A DNA stretch of 49,038 nucleotides, taken from contig CAMNSE010000009.1 in assembly GCA_946554525.1 (NCBI GenBank), forward strand, positions 1 to 49,038. The letters run 5' to 3'. The DNA is from an uncultured Mycoplasma sp. Lineage in GTDB: Bacteria; Bacillota_I; Bacilli_A; RF39; UBA660. Below the pieces are notes generated by a model, which did no database searches, was not told where the DNA came from, and was given only the letters and a program-made list of their open reading frames with translations. A program made the position numbers and the translations under genes. Below are positions 42,170-49,038 of the stretch, piece by piece. Each line of letters opens with the position of its first letter. Position 1 is the first letter of the stretch.

Positions 42170-43015
42170 GTGAATGGTATTTTAATAGTTAATAAACCAA
42201 CCGGATATACATCTCGTGATATTGTAAATATTGTTGGAAAAATTCTTAATACAAAAAAAATTGGACATACTGGAACTCTTGATCCGCTTGCAAGTGGAGT
42301 TCTTGTTTTAACAACTGGAAGATATACAAAACTAGGGGAACTTCTTACTTCTTATGATAAAGAGTATATTGCCGAGATTAAGTTAGGCATTGATACGGAT
42401 ACTTTAGATATTACTGGAAATATTTTAAATAAAAAAGATTTTGCTATTACTAAAGATGATATTTTAAATGTATTTGCATCGTTTATAGGCACCTATCATA
42501 TGGAAGTCCCTAAATATTCTGCAATAAAAATAAATGGCAAAAAATTATATGAGTATGCCAGAAATAATGTTGAAGTTGAACTACCAGTAAAAGATGTGCA
42601 AATATATGAATTAGAATTATTAGATTTTTATGAAGACGTTATAAAATTTCGATGTAAAGTTGAAAAGGGAACTTATGTTAGAAGCCTTATTAGAGATATA
42701 TGTAAATTATTAGGAACAGTTGGAGTCATGACTAATTTAGTAAGAATAAAACAAGGTCCTTTTTCTATAGATAATGCTATTTCTTTAGATGATATTAAAA
42801 ATGATAATTATCAGCTACTAAATATAAAAGATGTTCTTCCTATAAAAGAATATGATTTATCTTTTTTAGAATATCAAAAAGTGAAAAATGGTAATGATAT
42901 AACTATTTCTAATATAGATGAATATGTATTATTAAAATATAATGATGATGAAATAGCTATTTATAAAAGACAAAATAATTTTTATAAATGTTATGTGATG
43001 TTGAAAATTGATTGA
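42170..43015 (+). CDS. truB: tRNA pseudouridine-55 synthase TruB
   Basis: TruB makes pseudouridine 55 in the T loop of tRNAs. The start is GTG with GAGGAG (42158-42163) upstream. NGILIVNKPTGYTSRDIVN and GHTGTLDPLASGVL contain the catalytic Asp; KGTYVRSLIRDI is the other conserved block. 281 residues. Last gene of the operon; the promoter of the downstream small RNA overlaps its 3' end. Confidence 0.96.
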   Translation: MNGILIVNKPTGYTSRDIVNIVGKILNTKKIGHTGTLDPLASGVLVLTTGRYTKLGELLTSYDKEYIAEIKLGIDTDTLDITGNILNKKDFAITKDDILNVFASFIGTYHMEVPKYSAIKINGKKLYEYARNNVEVELPVKDVQIYELELLDFYEDVIKFRCKVEKGTYVRSLIRDICKLLGTVGVMTNLVRIKQGPFSIDNAISLDDIKNDNYQLLNIKDVLPIKEYDLSFLEYQKVKNGNDITISNIDEYVLLKYNDDEIAIYKRQNNFYKCYVMLKID

Positions 43016-43040
43016 TAAAATTTTAAATTTATGTTATGAT
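43012..43040 (+). promoter_or_regulatory. Promoter of the candidate antitoxin RNA
   Basis: TTGATA (43012-43017), 17-bp spacer, TATGAT (43035-43040), with TG at 43032-43033 as an extended -10. Confidence 0.65.
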
Positions 43041-43046
43041 GTATAT

Positions 43047-43155
43047 AGATGAAGAGAACTTCATACAATAAAAAAGGAACACTTGATTTTGCAATGTTGA
43101 GTGTCGTCCAAATGGGTTCACCTAATTCAAATGCTTTGAGTTAGGTGTTTTCTTT
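43047..43155 (+). ncRNA. Structured small RNA, candidate type I antitoxin
   Basis: Between a good promoter and a strong terminator lie about 108 nt without a sensible open frame. They fold as three hairpins: 43049-43064 (ATGAAG / CTTCAT), 43079-43104 (ACACT / AGTGT with inner pairing) and the terminator 43119-43147. The RNA is exactly antisense to the predicted 3' UTR of the minus-strand peptide gene and ends at its stop codon. It lacks SRP RNA, 6S or tmRNA signatures. Confidence 0.6.
43070..43104 (-). terminator. Terminator of the toxin-like mRNA (minus strand)
   Basis: Read on the minus strand, the hairpin at 43104-43079 is followed by CC and six T (43075-43070). The same hairpin forms the middle of the plus-strand RNA. 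Confidence 0.55.
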
Positions 43156-43156
43156 T
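43119..43156 (+). terminator. Terminator of the antitoxin-like RNA
   Basis: CACCTAA (43119-43125) pairs with TTAGGTG (43141-43147), with further CAAA/TTTG pairing inside, then TTTTCTTTT. Confidence 0.85.
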
Positions 43157-43238
43157 ATATCAAAACTATAAATAGTAAAAATATAAGTAAGAAGATTATA
43201 ACTACTAGAGCTTGGATTAAAGAATCTTTCTTTTTCAT
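43155..43238 (-). CDS. Hydrophobic 27-residue peptide, candidate type I toxin
   Basis: The ATG (43238-43236) has AAGGGAGG seven bases upstream on the minus strand. The peptide starts MKKKDSLIQALVVIIFLLIF and ends in LLFIVLI: three Lys and an Asp, then one membrane helix to the end. This size and make-up match membrane-acting type I toxins and holin-like peptides of Bacillota (Fst, TxpA, BsrG), though the sequence is not one I recognise. The mRNA starts near 43292 from a consensus promoter and has a leader of about 54 nt that can pair around the ribosome binding site. A convergent RNA covers its 3' UTR. A harmless small membrane protein is the alternative. Confidence 0.65.
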   Translation of the reverse strand: MKKKDSLIQALVVIIFLLIFLLFIVLI

Positions 43239-43298
43239 TATATCGCCTCCCTTCATATTGAAGATTGGCAGCACCCAACTATCAAATGTTTCATATTT

Positions 43299-43327
43299 AT
43301 TATACTTTAAATTATGTTTGATGTAAA
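43299..43327 (-). promoter_or_regulatory. Promoter of the toxin-like gene
   Basis: Minus strand: TTTACA (43327-43322), 17-bp spacer, TATAAT (43304-43299). Confidence 0.75.
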
Positions 43328-43362
43328 GAAAAAATAAAACGCTTGTTCTAAAATAATAAATT

Positions 43363-43386
43363 AAAAAAACTTCTAAAAAGAAGTTT
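43363..43386 (-). terminator. Terminator of the EIIB-like operon, overlapping the CDS end
   Basis: AAACTTCT (43367-43374) pairs with AGAAGTTT (43379-43386), with an A run at 43363-43369 that gives the U tract on the minus strand. Confidence 0.75.
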
Positions 43387-43642
43387 ATCTTGTAGGAACT
43401 GCAACTTTAAAAGTAGTGATACCATCAGTTATTTTTTCACATTTCACAGTGCCATTTTTTAATAAGTCATCTAAAACTTTATTAGTATCAGCATTAGTTA
43501 TTTCAATATTATGTTCTTTACTAACTAAATCTATTAAATTATATAAATCATTAATAGTAAAATCATCTTTAAAACTTAATATTGCCTCACTAATTAATCT
43601 ATATTTGGTTAAAACTGTATTTATTACATCTTCTATCTTCAT
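43385..43642 (-). CDS. Small protein of unknown function, 85 residues
   Basis: It starts MKIEDVINTVLTKYRLISEA and has helices followed by a short beta hairpin (NGTVKCEKITDGITTFKVAVP), which could be a winged-helix-like fold. No membrane segment. It lies 8 bases after the EIIB-like gene, so they share a transcript and perhaps a function. I do not recognise the family. Confidence 0.65.
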   Translation of the reverse strand: MKIEDVINTVLTKYRLISEAILSFKDDFTINDLYNLIDLVSKEHNIEITNADTNKVLDDLLKNGTVKCEKITDGITTFKVAVPTR

Positions 43643-43650
43643 AAGTTACC

Positions 43651-43968
43651 TTAAATAATATCATCAATATATCTTTTTAATTGGTGAGCATCTTTACCAA
43701 AGATTATTTTTAATTGATTATCAATTTCTACTATTCCTTTAGCGCCTAATTTTTCAATAGATTCTTTATCAACAATACTTATATCTTTTAATATAACTTT
43801 AAATCTGCTCATATTACACTCAGCACTAACGATATTGTCTTTGCCTCCTAAGAAAGTTATTAATTTATTTGCTTCAAGTCTAAAATCTCTTTTTGATAGC
43901 TTTATTACTATTAAACATATTAATACTAAAACAATTCCTATAATTAAATATTGTATCCATGTGTCCAT
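43651..43968 (-). CDS. Membrane-anchored PTS EIIB-like domain lacking the active-site Cys
   Basis: 105 residues: one N-terminal membrane segment (about 5-23, IQYLIIGIVLVLICLIVIKL) and an EIIB-like domain: LITFLGGKDNIVSAECNMSRFKVILKD, LGAKGIVEIDNQLKIIFGKDAHQL. Aligned with NagE (NIVSLDCCITRLRLELKD) and PtsG (LDACITRLR), the phosphorylated Cys before I-T-R is replaced by Asn; the Cys present is one position earlier. So it is probably not a phosphocarrier. No EIIC or EIIA is nearby. AAGGTGAT precedes the ATG. A sensory or structural role is inferred. Confidence 0.75.
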   Translation of the reverse strand: MDTWIQYLIIGIVLVLICLIVIKLSKRDFRLEANKLITFLGGKDNIVSAECNMSRFKVILKDISIVDKESIEKLGAKGIVEIDNQLKIIFGKDAHQLKRYIDDII

Positions 43969-44020
43969 CTTATCACCTTATGATTATTATACTACATCTT
44001 ATAAATAAAAAAAACAATTT

Positions 44021-44050
44021 TTGTATAATTATTTTTAATTTATTCATAAT
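44021..44050 (+). promoter_or_regulatory. Promoter of the lipoprotein gene
   Basis: TTGTAT (44021-44026), 18-bp spacer, CATAAT (44045-44050). Confidence 0.5.
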
Positions 44051-44073
44051 AAAAATAAAGGAAAGGTGAGAAA

Positions 44074-44613
44074 ATGAAAAAACTATTTGTATTTATTATT
44101 AGTATGTTTTGCGTTGTAGGTTGTTCATGTATGAAAGATAAAGCTAGTGATGCTGTAGAAAAATATTTAAATGATTATAAAGGGTTAAATGAAAATGTTA
44201 TTAATAATATGGACCAAGTTATTGCAAAAGAAAATTTAGAAGATAAGGATAAAGAAACTTATAAAGGTATTTTAGAAAAGCAATATCGCGATTTAACTTA
44301 TACAATTGAAAATGAATCATATGATGGAGATACAGCAAAAGTTACAGCTAAAATTACAGTATATGATTTATATAAAGCAAATAAAAATTCTAGCGATTAC
44401 TTAAATGAACACCAAGATGAATTTGTAACTGATGGAATATATGATTCTGCAAAATATATTAAATATAAATTAGAAGAATTAACAAAAATGAAAGATACAG
44501 TTTCTTATACTATTGTATTTAATGTAAAAAAAGAAAATAGCAAATGGATAGTTGAACAACCTAGTGATGAAGATTTACAAAAAATTCATGGTATTTATAA
44601 TTATGAAAAGTAG
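44074..44613 (+). CDS. Lipoprotein of unknown function
   Basis: A 179-residue secreted lipoprotein. The signal MKKLFVFIISMFCVVGCSC ends in the lipobox VVGC, so Cys17 should carry the lipid. The rest is helical, then alternating strands (YTIENESYDGDTAKVTAKITVYD ... VSYTIVFNVKKENSKWIVEQPSDEDLQKIHG), a pattern like NTF2/DUF4878-type small lipoproteins. AAAGGTGAG (44061-44069) gives a strong start. It is monocistronic. Binding partner unknown. Confidence 0.8.
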   Translation: MKKLFVFIISMFCVVGCSCMKDKASDAVEKYLNDYKGLNENVINNMDQVIAKENLEDKDKETYKGILEKQYRDLTYTIENESYDGDTAKVTAKITVYDLYKANKNSSDYLNEHQDEFVTDGIYDSAKYIKYKLEELTKMKDTVSYTIVFNVKKENSKWIVEQPSDEDLQKIHGIYNYEK

Positions 44614-44630
44614 GAGAAATCCTACTTTTT
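44607..44630 (+). terminator. Terminator containing the lipoprotein stop codon
   Basis: AAGTAGGA (44608-44615), loop GAAA, TCCTACTT (44620-44627), T run. Confidence 0.9.
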
Positions 44631-44650
44631 GTATAGTTTATGTTTTAATA

Positions 44651-44679
44651 GTGACTTTATTTTAAAGAAATGATATAAT
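44651..44679 (+). promoter_or_regulatory. Promoter of the femAB-asnB cassette
   Basis: GTGACT (44651-44656), 17-bp spacer, TATAAT (44674-44679). Confidence 0.6.
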
Positions 44680-44698
44680 TGAAAATGAAAGAAAGTAG

Positions 44699-45943
44699 AT
44701 GAATTACATGGAGTTTATTAGTAATATTGATGAGGCCGAATATACTGAATTTGTTTCTAATCATGAAAAAAGTCACTTTTTACAATCATATGAATGGGGG
44801 AAAGTTGCTACTTATAGAAATTCTTCTCCATATTATGTTGGACTAAGAGAAAATGGAGAACTAAAAGCAACAGCGCTTTTACTTAAAAAAAGTTTACCTT
44901 TAGGGTATTCATACTTTTATATTCCAAGAGGATTTGTGCTTGATTACAACGATTTTAATTTAATAGAGGTATTTACTAAAGAGATAAAGAAGTTTGCTAA
45001 AAAACATAAAGCATTATATTTTAGAATTGATCCCGATATTAAACTTCATACTATAAATGATATGGCTGAAGTAATTCCAGGTGAAAATAATTATCAGCTA
45101 GTAGAATTTTTAGAAAAAATAGGTTACAAAAGAAAGCCACTTACAGTATATTTTGAAACATCTCAGCCAAGATATACTTTTCGTATAGATTTAACTAGAA
45201 ATATTGATGAAGTTATAAGTAGTTTTTCATCTACGGCAAGAAATGCTATTAAAAGAGCAGATCAATATCATGTTAAGGTAAAAATAGGTAAAAAAGAAGA
45301 TGTTAAGGAATTTGTAAGACTTATGAAAATGACAGAGATAAGACAAGATTTTTATTCTCATGATAGTGCCTTTTATGATAAATTTTATGATATTTTTAGC
45401 AAAGATAATCATTTAAAAGTTCTTTTAGCAGAACTTAATTTTAAAGATGTTTTAGATGTAATTACTAAGAAAATTGATGAAGAAAGTAATAAGAAAAAAA
45501 TAGATCAAGACCATTTAAGAAAACTAAAAGAAGAAAAAAATTTTTATGAAGAGAAAAAGAAATTAAAAGATAGTGAAATTGTAAGTGCATATTTTATGGT
45601 TTATTATGGCAATAAAAGTTGGTATTTATACGGCGCTAATGATATGGAATATAAAAGTGCTTTTGCAAATTATAAAATATTTGATTATCAAGTAAAAAAA
45701 GCCAAAGAGGAAGGAATTGAAATATTTGATGAATTCGGTACTATTGGAAATCCTAAAAGTACCAAAAGTATAATTGGAATACATGATTTTAAGAAAAAAT
45801 GGGGCGGAGAATATACAGAATTTATTGGCGAATTTGATTATATATTAAAACCTATTTCTTATAAGGTATATCATTTTATTAATCCGATTCGTCATCGTAT
45901 TATAAATAAAAGACTAAGAAAGGAAAATCATCAAAATGGATAA
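44699..45943 (+). CDS. FemAB/MurM-family peptidoglycan branching peptidyltransferase
   Basis: FemAB enzymes add amino acids from aminoacyl-tRNA to the stem peptide of lipid II, forming the interpeptide bridge. The 414 residues have two GNAT-like halves: HFLQSYEWGKVATYR...YYIPRGFVLDY and SSFSSTARNAIKRADQYHVKVKIG. A helical coiled-coil arm (about 245-292, ITKKIDEESNKKKIDQDHLRKLKEEKNF) and the ending EIFDEFGTIGNPKSTKSIIGIHDFKKKWGGEYTEFIGEFDY are typical of FemA/FemX. The amino acid is not predictable. The ATG at 44708 is an alternative start. It overlaps the ATP-grasp gene by 8 bases. Confidence 0.9.
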   Translation: MNYMEFISNIDEAEYTEFVSNHEKSHFLQSYEWGKVATYRNSSPYYVGLRENGELKATALLLKKSLPLGYSYFYIPRGFVLDYNDFNLIEVFTKEIKKFAKKHKALYFRIDPDIKLHTINDMAEVIPGENNYQLVEFLEKIGYKRKPLTVYFETSQPRYTFRIDLTRNIDEVISSFSSTARNAIKRADQYHVKVKIGKKEDVKEFVRLMKMTEIRQDFYSHDSAFYDKFYDIFSKDNHLKVLLAELNFKDVLDVITKKIDEESNKKKIDQDHLRKLKEEKNFYEEKKKLKDSEIVSAYFMVYYGNKSWYLYGANDMEYKSAFANYKIFDYQVKKAKEEGIEIFDEFGTIGNPKSTKSIIGIHDFKKKWGGEYTEFIGEFDYILKPISYKVYHFINPIRHRIINKRLRKENHQNG

Positions 45944-47132
45944 AGAATTTGTTGGTGTTTGCTTAGGCGGCGATATGAATAGCTATGCTATCGCTAGAGC
46001 ATTTTATGAAGAATATCGTATTAAAACAATCGTTTTAGGAACTCATCCTATTTATCCTACTTATCCTAGCAAAATAATTGAAGGATTTTATGATAAAGAC
46101 ATTTTGAGTGATAAAGTGTTTTTAAAATTATTAAAAGATGTTCATGAAAAATATCCTGAGAAAAAGAAAATTTTGTTTGGAAATACTGATTATTATGTAA
46201 AACATATTATACATAATCGTAAAAAAATCGAAAAAATTAGTGACACATTTATTATTCCTATTACTAGTGAGGCTATGTTTAATAAGTTATTTTCAAAGGA
46301 ATCTTTTTATCAGTTATGTGAAAAATATAATCTAGATTATCCAAAAGGTCAAGAGTTTGATTTTGCAACTGATAAAATTAAAGATCTTAAATTAAGTGTA
46401 GATTATCCAATATTTATGAAGCCATCTGATACAGTACTTTATTCAAAATATAATTTTTCTGGAAAGCAAAAAGGTTATAAAATAAATAACAAGAAAGAAT
46501 TAGAAAAAACTCTTAATTTAATAAAGAAGAGTGGCTTTAATGGCAAGTTTATGATTCAAGAGTACATTGATGGCGATGATGAGTCCATGTTTGTTTTTAC
46601 GTGTTACGCAAATAGCCACCATAAAGTTGTCGCAGTTAGTGCTGGTAAAATTCTAATGCATGATAGAACTCCCGAATTAATTGGAAATTATAATGCTATT
46701 ACAAATGCTTATAATAAGGATTTAAGTTTAAAACTAAAAGCGTTTTTAGAAGCGATTAAATTTACAGGAATATGTCATTTTGATATTCAATATGACAAGA
46801 AAAATGATCGTTATGTTGTATTTGAAATGAATATAAGACAGGGTAGAAGTAATTATTATACTCTTGCTAGTAAAACTAATTTAGCTAAATTAATTGTAGA
46901 TGATTATATTTATAATAAAAATACTAAATTTTTTATTGCCAATAATGAATTTACTGCTAGTATAGTCTCTAGGCGAGCATTAAAGAAAAGCTTAAAGAAA
47001 CATAATCAATTAATTAGTACTAAAAATTTTAGTAGAATTGCTTTAGCGCCATATGATTGCATTTTAAAAAGATACTATTTGCAACATGTTTGGGATAAAA
47101 AAGTATTAACAGCTTATTATAAATATAACTAA
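45936..47132 (+). CDS. ATP-grasp carboxylate-amine ligase (D-aspartate ligase-like)
   Basis: A 398-residue ATP-grasp ligase. MDKEFVGVCLGGDMNSYAIARAFYEEYRIKTIVLG is an N-terminal Rossmann-like domain; FPIFMKPSD-type and MIQEYIDGDDESMFVFTCYA blocks form the ATP site; FDIQYDKKNDRYVVFEMNIRQGRSNYY carries the metal-binding Glu/Asn. This pattern resembles the AslA/Asl D-aspartate ligases of lactic acid bacteria, which attach D-Asp to the stem-peptide lysine. Position between FemAB and AsnB supports a wall role. The exact substrate is inference. No racemase is nearby. Confidence 0.78.
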   Translation: MDKEFVGVCLGGDMNSYAIARAFYEEYRIKTIVLGTHPIYPTYPSKIIEGFYDKDILSDKVFLKLLKDVHEKYPEKKKILFGNTDYYVKHIIHNRKKIEKISDTFIIPITSEAMFNKLFSKESFYQLCEKYNLDYPKGQEFDFATDKIKDLKLSVDYPIFMKPSDTVLYSKYNFSGKQKGYKINNKKELEKTLNLIKKSGFNGKFMIQEYIDGDDESMFVFTCYANSHHKVVAVSAGKILMHDRTPELIGNYNAITNAYNKDLSLKLKAFLEAIKFTGICHFDIQYDKKNDRYVVFEMNIRQGRSNYYTLASKTNLAKLIVDDYIYNKNTKFFIANNEFTASIVSRRALKKSLKKHNQLISTKNFSRIALAPYDCILKRYYLQHVWDKKVLTAYYKYN

Positions 47133-47153
47133 TTACAAAAGGAGGATGTAAAA

Positions 47154-48986
47154 ATGTGTGGAATTGTCGGATTTGTTAATCATGAAAAAAAGACTAAAAA
47201 GAAAAAAGTTATTCACGATATGGCAGATAAAATAATCCATAGAGGACCTGATAGTGATGGATATTATGTAGATGATGATATAGCTTTAGGTCATCGTAGA
47301 CTAAGCATTATTGATCTAAAGGGTGGATCTCAACCAATATATAATGAAAATAAAGATAAAGTAATTATTTTTAATGGTGAAATATATAATTTTGAAGAAT
47401 TAAGAAAAAAATTAGAAAAAAAAGGACATATTTTTAAAACAAATAGTGATACTGAAACTATTTTACATGGCTATGAAGAATATGGGGAAGATATCGTAAA
47501 TCACTTACGAGGAATGTTTGCTTTTGTAATATGGGATATTAATAAAAAAGAATTATTTGGCGCAAGAGATTTTTTTGGAATAAAACCATTTTATTATGCA
47601 AATATGAATGGCACTTTTATGTTTGCTTCTGAAATTAAGAGTTTTTTAGCTAATCCCAGTTTTAAAAAAGAGCTTAATAAAGAAGCATTAAAGCCATATT
47701 TAACTTTTCAGTTTTCCGCTTTAGAAGAAACATTCTTTAAAGGTGTATTTAAATTAAAGCCAGGATGTTCTTTTACATATAAAAATAACGAAATGAAAAT
47801 AAAGAAATATTATAAAGTTAATTTTAAAAAAGAAGAAAAACCATTTGACTATTACACAAAGGAAATCAGTAAAATGGTAGAAGAGTCTGTTAAATATCAT
47901 AAAATAAGTGATGTTAAAGTTGGAGCGTTTTTATCTGGTGGGGTAGATTCAAGTTATATTACAGCATCTTTAATGCCAGATAATACTTATTCTGTTGGTT
48001 TTGAATTAGGACCCTTTAATGAAATTAATGAGGCAAAAGAATTATCAGATATTTTAAAAATTGAAAATATTAATAAAGTAATTAAACCAGATGAGTTTTT
48101 TAATAGTTTAGATGATATTATGTATTATTGTGATGAACCAGAAGGAAATGAATCAACGATTCCATTATATTTTTTATCAGAGCTTGCAGCTCGCGATATT
48201 AAAGTTGTTTTATCAGGAGAAGGCGCTGATGAATTATTTGCAGGATATGATTGTTATAGATTTTCTGATACGGAGTTAAAATATCAAAAACTACCAAAAT
48301 TTATACGTTATCCTTTAGGTAAACTTGCACTTTCTCTTCCTTGGTTTCATGGCCGTAAATTTTTAATTCGAAATGGTCTTTCAGTAGAAGATTATTTTAC
48401 TGGTTCCGCATTTATTTTTTCTGAAAATGAAAAGAAAAAAGTATTAAAAAAAGACTATCTTGTAGGTAAAAACTTTAAAGAGATTACAAAGCCATATTTT
48501 GATGAAGTAAAAGGATATGATGATATTACAAAAATGCAATATCTAGATATGCATTTATGGATGCCTGAAGATATTTTACTTAAAGCTGATAAAATGACAA
48601 TGGCGCATTCTCTAGAACTTAGAGTGCCTTTCTTAGATAAAGAAGTTATGTCTTTAGCATCAACAATACCAAAGAAATATGAAGTTACACCAGAGACTAC
48701 TAAATATGTATTTAGAAAAAGCGCTAATGAATTACTTCCAGATGAATGGGCTACTAGACCAAAGTGGGGATTTCCGGTACCATTTCATTTTTGGTTAAAA
48801 GAAGAAAAATATTATAATTTAGTGAAAAAAGAATTTGAAAGCGATTATGTAAAAGAATTTTTCTATCAAGATGAATTAATTAAACTATTAGATGATTTAT
48901 ACTACAAAAATAAACCAACTGGTAGAAAAATATACATTATTTATGTATTCTTGCTATGGTATAAAAAATATTTTATTGAAAACTAA
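47154..48986 (+). CDS. asnB: Asparagine synthetase (glutamine-hydrolysing)
   Basis: A 610-residue class II glutamine amidotransferase. Cys2 (MCGIVGFVN) is the glutaminase nucleophile, followed by HRGPDSDGY, RRLSIIDL and FNGEIYNFEEL. The synthetase domain has the PP-loop LSGGVDSSYI and LSGEGADELFAGYD. It may make Asn, but AsnB homologues also amidate peptidoglycan (AsnB on meso-DAP in B. subtilis; AsnH on D-Asp and DAP in lactococci), and the two wall-type genes upstream favour that. AAAGGAGGATG gives a strong start. Confidence 0.93.
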   Translation: MCGIVGFVNHEKKTKKKKVIHDMADKIIHRGPDSDGYYVDDDIALGHRRLSIIDLKGGSQPIYNENKDKVIIFNGEIYNFEELRKKLEKKGHIFKTNSDTETILHGYEEYGEDIVNHLRGMFAFVIWDINKKELFGARDFFGIKPFYYANMNGTFMFASEIKSFLANPSFKKELNKEALKPYLTFQFSALEETFFKGVFKLKPGCSFTYKNNEMKIKKYYKVNFKKEEKPFDYYTKEISKMVEESVKYHKISDVKVGAFLSGGVDSSYITASLMPDNTYSVGFELGPFNEINEAKELSDILKIENINKVIKPDEFFNSLDDIMYYCDEPEGNESTIPLYFLSELAARDIKVVLSGEGADELFAGYDCYRFSDTELKYQKLPKFIRYPLGKLALSLPWFHGRKFLIRNGLSVEDYFTGSAFIFSENEKKKVLKKDYLVGKNFKEITKPYFDEVKGYDDITKMQYLDMHLWMPEDILLKADKMTMAHSLELRVPFLDKEVMSLASTIPKKYEVTPETTKYVFRKSANELLPDEWATRPKWGFPVPFHFWLKEEKYYNLVKKEFESDYVKEFFYQDELIKLLDDLYYKNKPTGRKIYIIYVFLLWYKKYFIEN

Positions 48987-49007
48987 AAGGGACAGAAGTC
49001 CTTTTTT
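48985..49007 (+). terminator. Terminator of the wall-modification cassette
   Basis: AAAGGGAC (48986-48993), loop AGAA, GTCCTTTT (48998-49005) with one G-T pair, T run. It starts in the asnB stop codon. Confidence 0.85.
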
Positions 49008-49023
49008 GTTTTGCAAAAAATAT

Positions 49024-49038
49024 TGACTCCGGGGGGGG
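49024..49038 (+). promoter_or_regulatory. Second TTGACT-poly-G promoter, cut by the window end
   Basis: TTGACT (49024-49029) is followed by C and at least eight G (49031-49038), at which point the window stops. AAATATTGACTC is identical to the promoter at 10368. A DUF6273-like gene is expected just beyond. Confidence 0.65.

Noticed and set aside
43047-43155. SRP RNA, 6S RNA or a riboswitch for the small RNA
   Set aside because: The SRP tetraloop and GGAAGCAGC-type core are missing, the length is wrong for 6S, and no downstream gene on the same strand could be controlled.

Overview
The window is AT-rich bacterial DNA. It carries Gram-positive sporulation genes (spoIIGA-sigE, yqfC, yqfD, a YjcZ-like peptide), a type B RNase P RNA, and Bacillus-like gene order (recU-ponA, gpsB-rnpB, rodZ-pgsA, ybeY-dgkA-era-yqzL-recO, mraZ-rsmH-ftsL-pbp, rimP-nusA-rnpM-infB-rbfA-truB). 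TGG encodes Trp and TGA is a stop, so the Mycoplasma code is not used. The best fit is a spore-forming, low-GC member of the Bacillota (Bacilli), probably an uncultured gut lineage; that last step is inference.

Layout. 1-304 is the 3' end of a DUF6273-like surface protein. 437-1925 is the spoIIG operon (pro-sigma-E and its protease), with a Spo0A-type promoter. 1933-5140 is recU-ponA on the minus strand. 5231-5456 is a 33-codon gene with its own Spo0A-box-like region and terminator. 5508-7391 is gpsB, rnpB, rodZ-like and pgsA. 7403-9345 holds a helical protein of unknown function and an HD hydrolase. 9420-11951 is an accessory island: an Rpn-type nuclease gene and a surface protein gene whose promoter has nine G between its -35 and -10. 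12000-17104 runs from yqfC to recO; 17115-23379 holds a membrane protein, a dGTPase-like protein, recX, prsA, two small Cys-containing membrane peptides and another helical protein. 23466-27478 is a short dcw cluster behind a four-repeat MraZ operator. 27476-29987 has engB, a DEDDh exonuclease and an HExxH protein. 30037-35215 is a two-component system with an ABC exporter. 35233-37959 holds a helical protein and a coiled-coil phosphoesterase. 37963-43015 is the rimP-truB translation operon. 43012-43327 looks like a type I toxin-antitoxin locus. 43363-44017 encodes a degenerate EIIB-like membrane protein and a partner. 44021-49007 holds a lipoprotein and a FemAB / ATP-grasp / asparagine synthetase cassette likely to modify peptidoglycan cross-links. 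The window ends inside a second TTGACT-poly-G promoter.

Two systems stand out. First, DUF6273-like surface proteins appear to be switched by slippage of a G tract in the promoter spacer; members of this set lie at both window edges and in the middle. Second, a 27-residue hydrophobic peptide gene at 43155-43238 (minus) has a consensus promoter and ribosome binding site, and its predicted 3' UTR is covered by a convergent structured RNA of about 108 nt, as in type I toxin-antitoxin pairs. Other points of interest are the long-spacer Spo0A-type promoters, the MraZ operator, a RimP reduced to its N-terminal domain, and terminators that share bases with stop codons.
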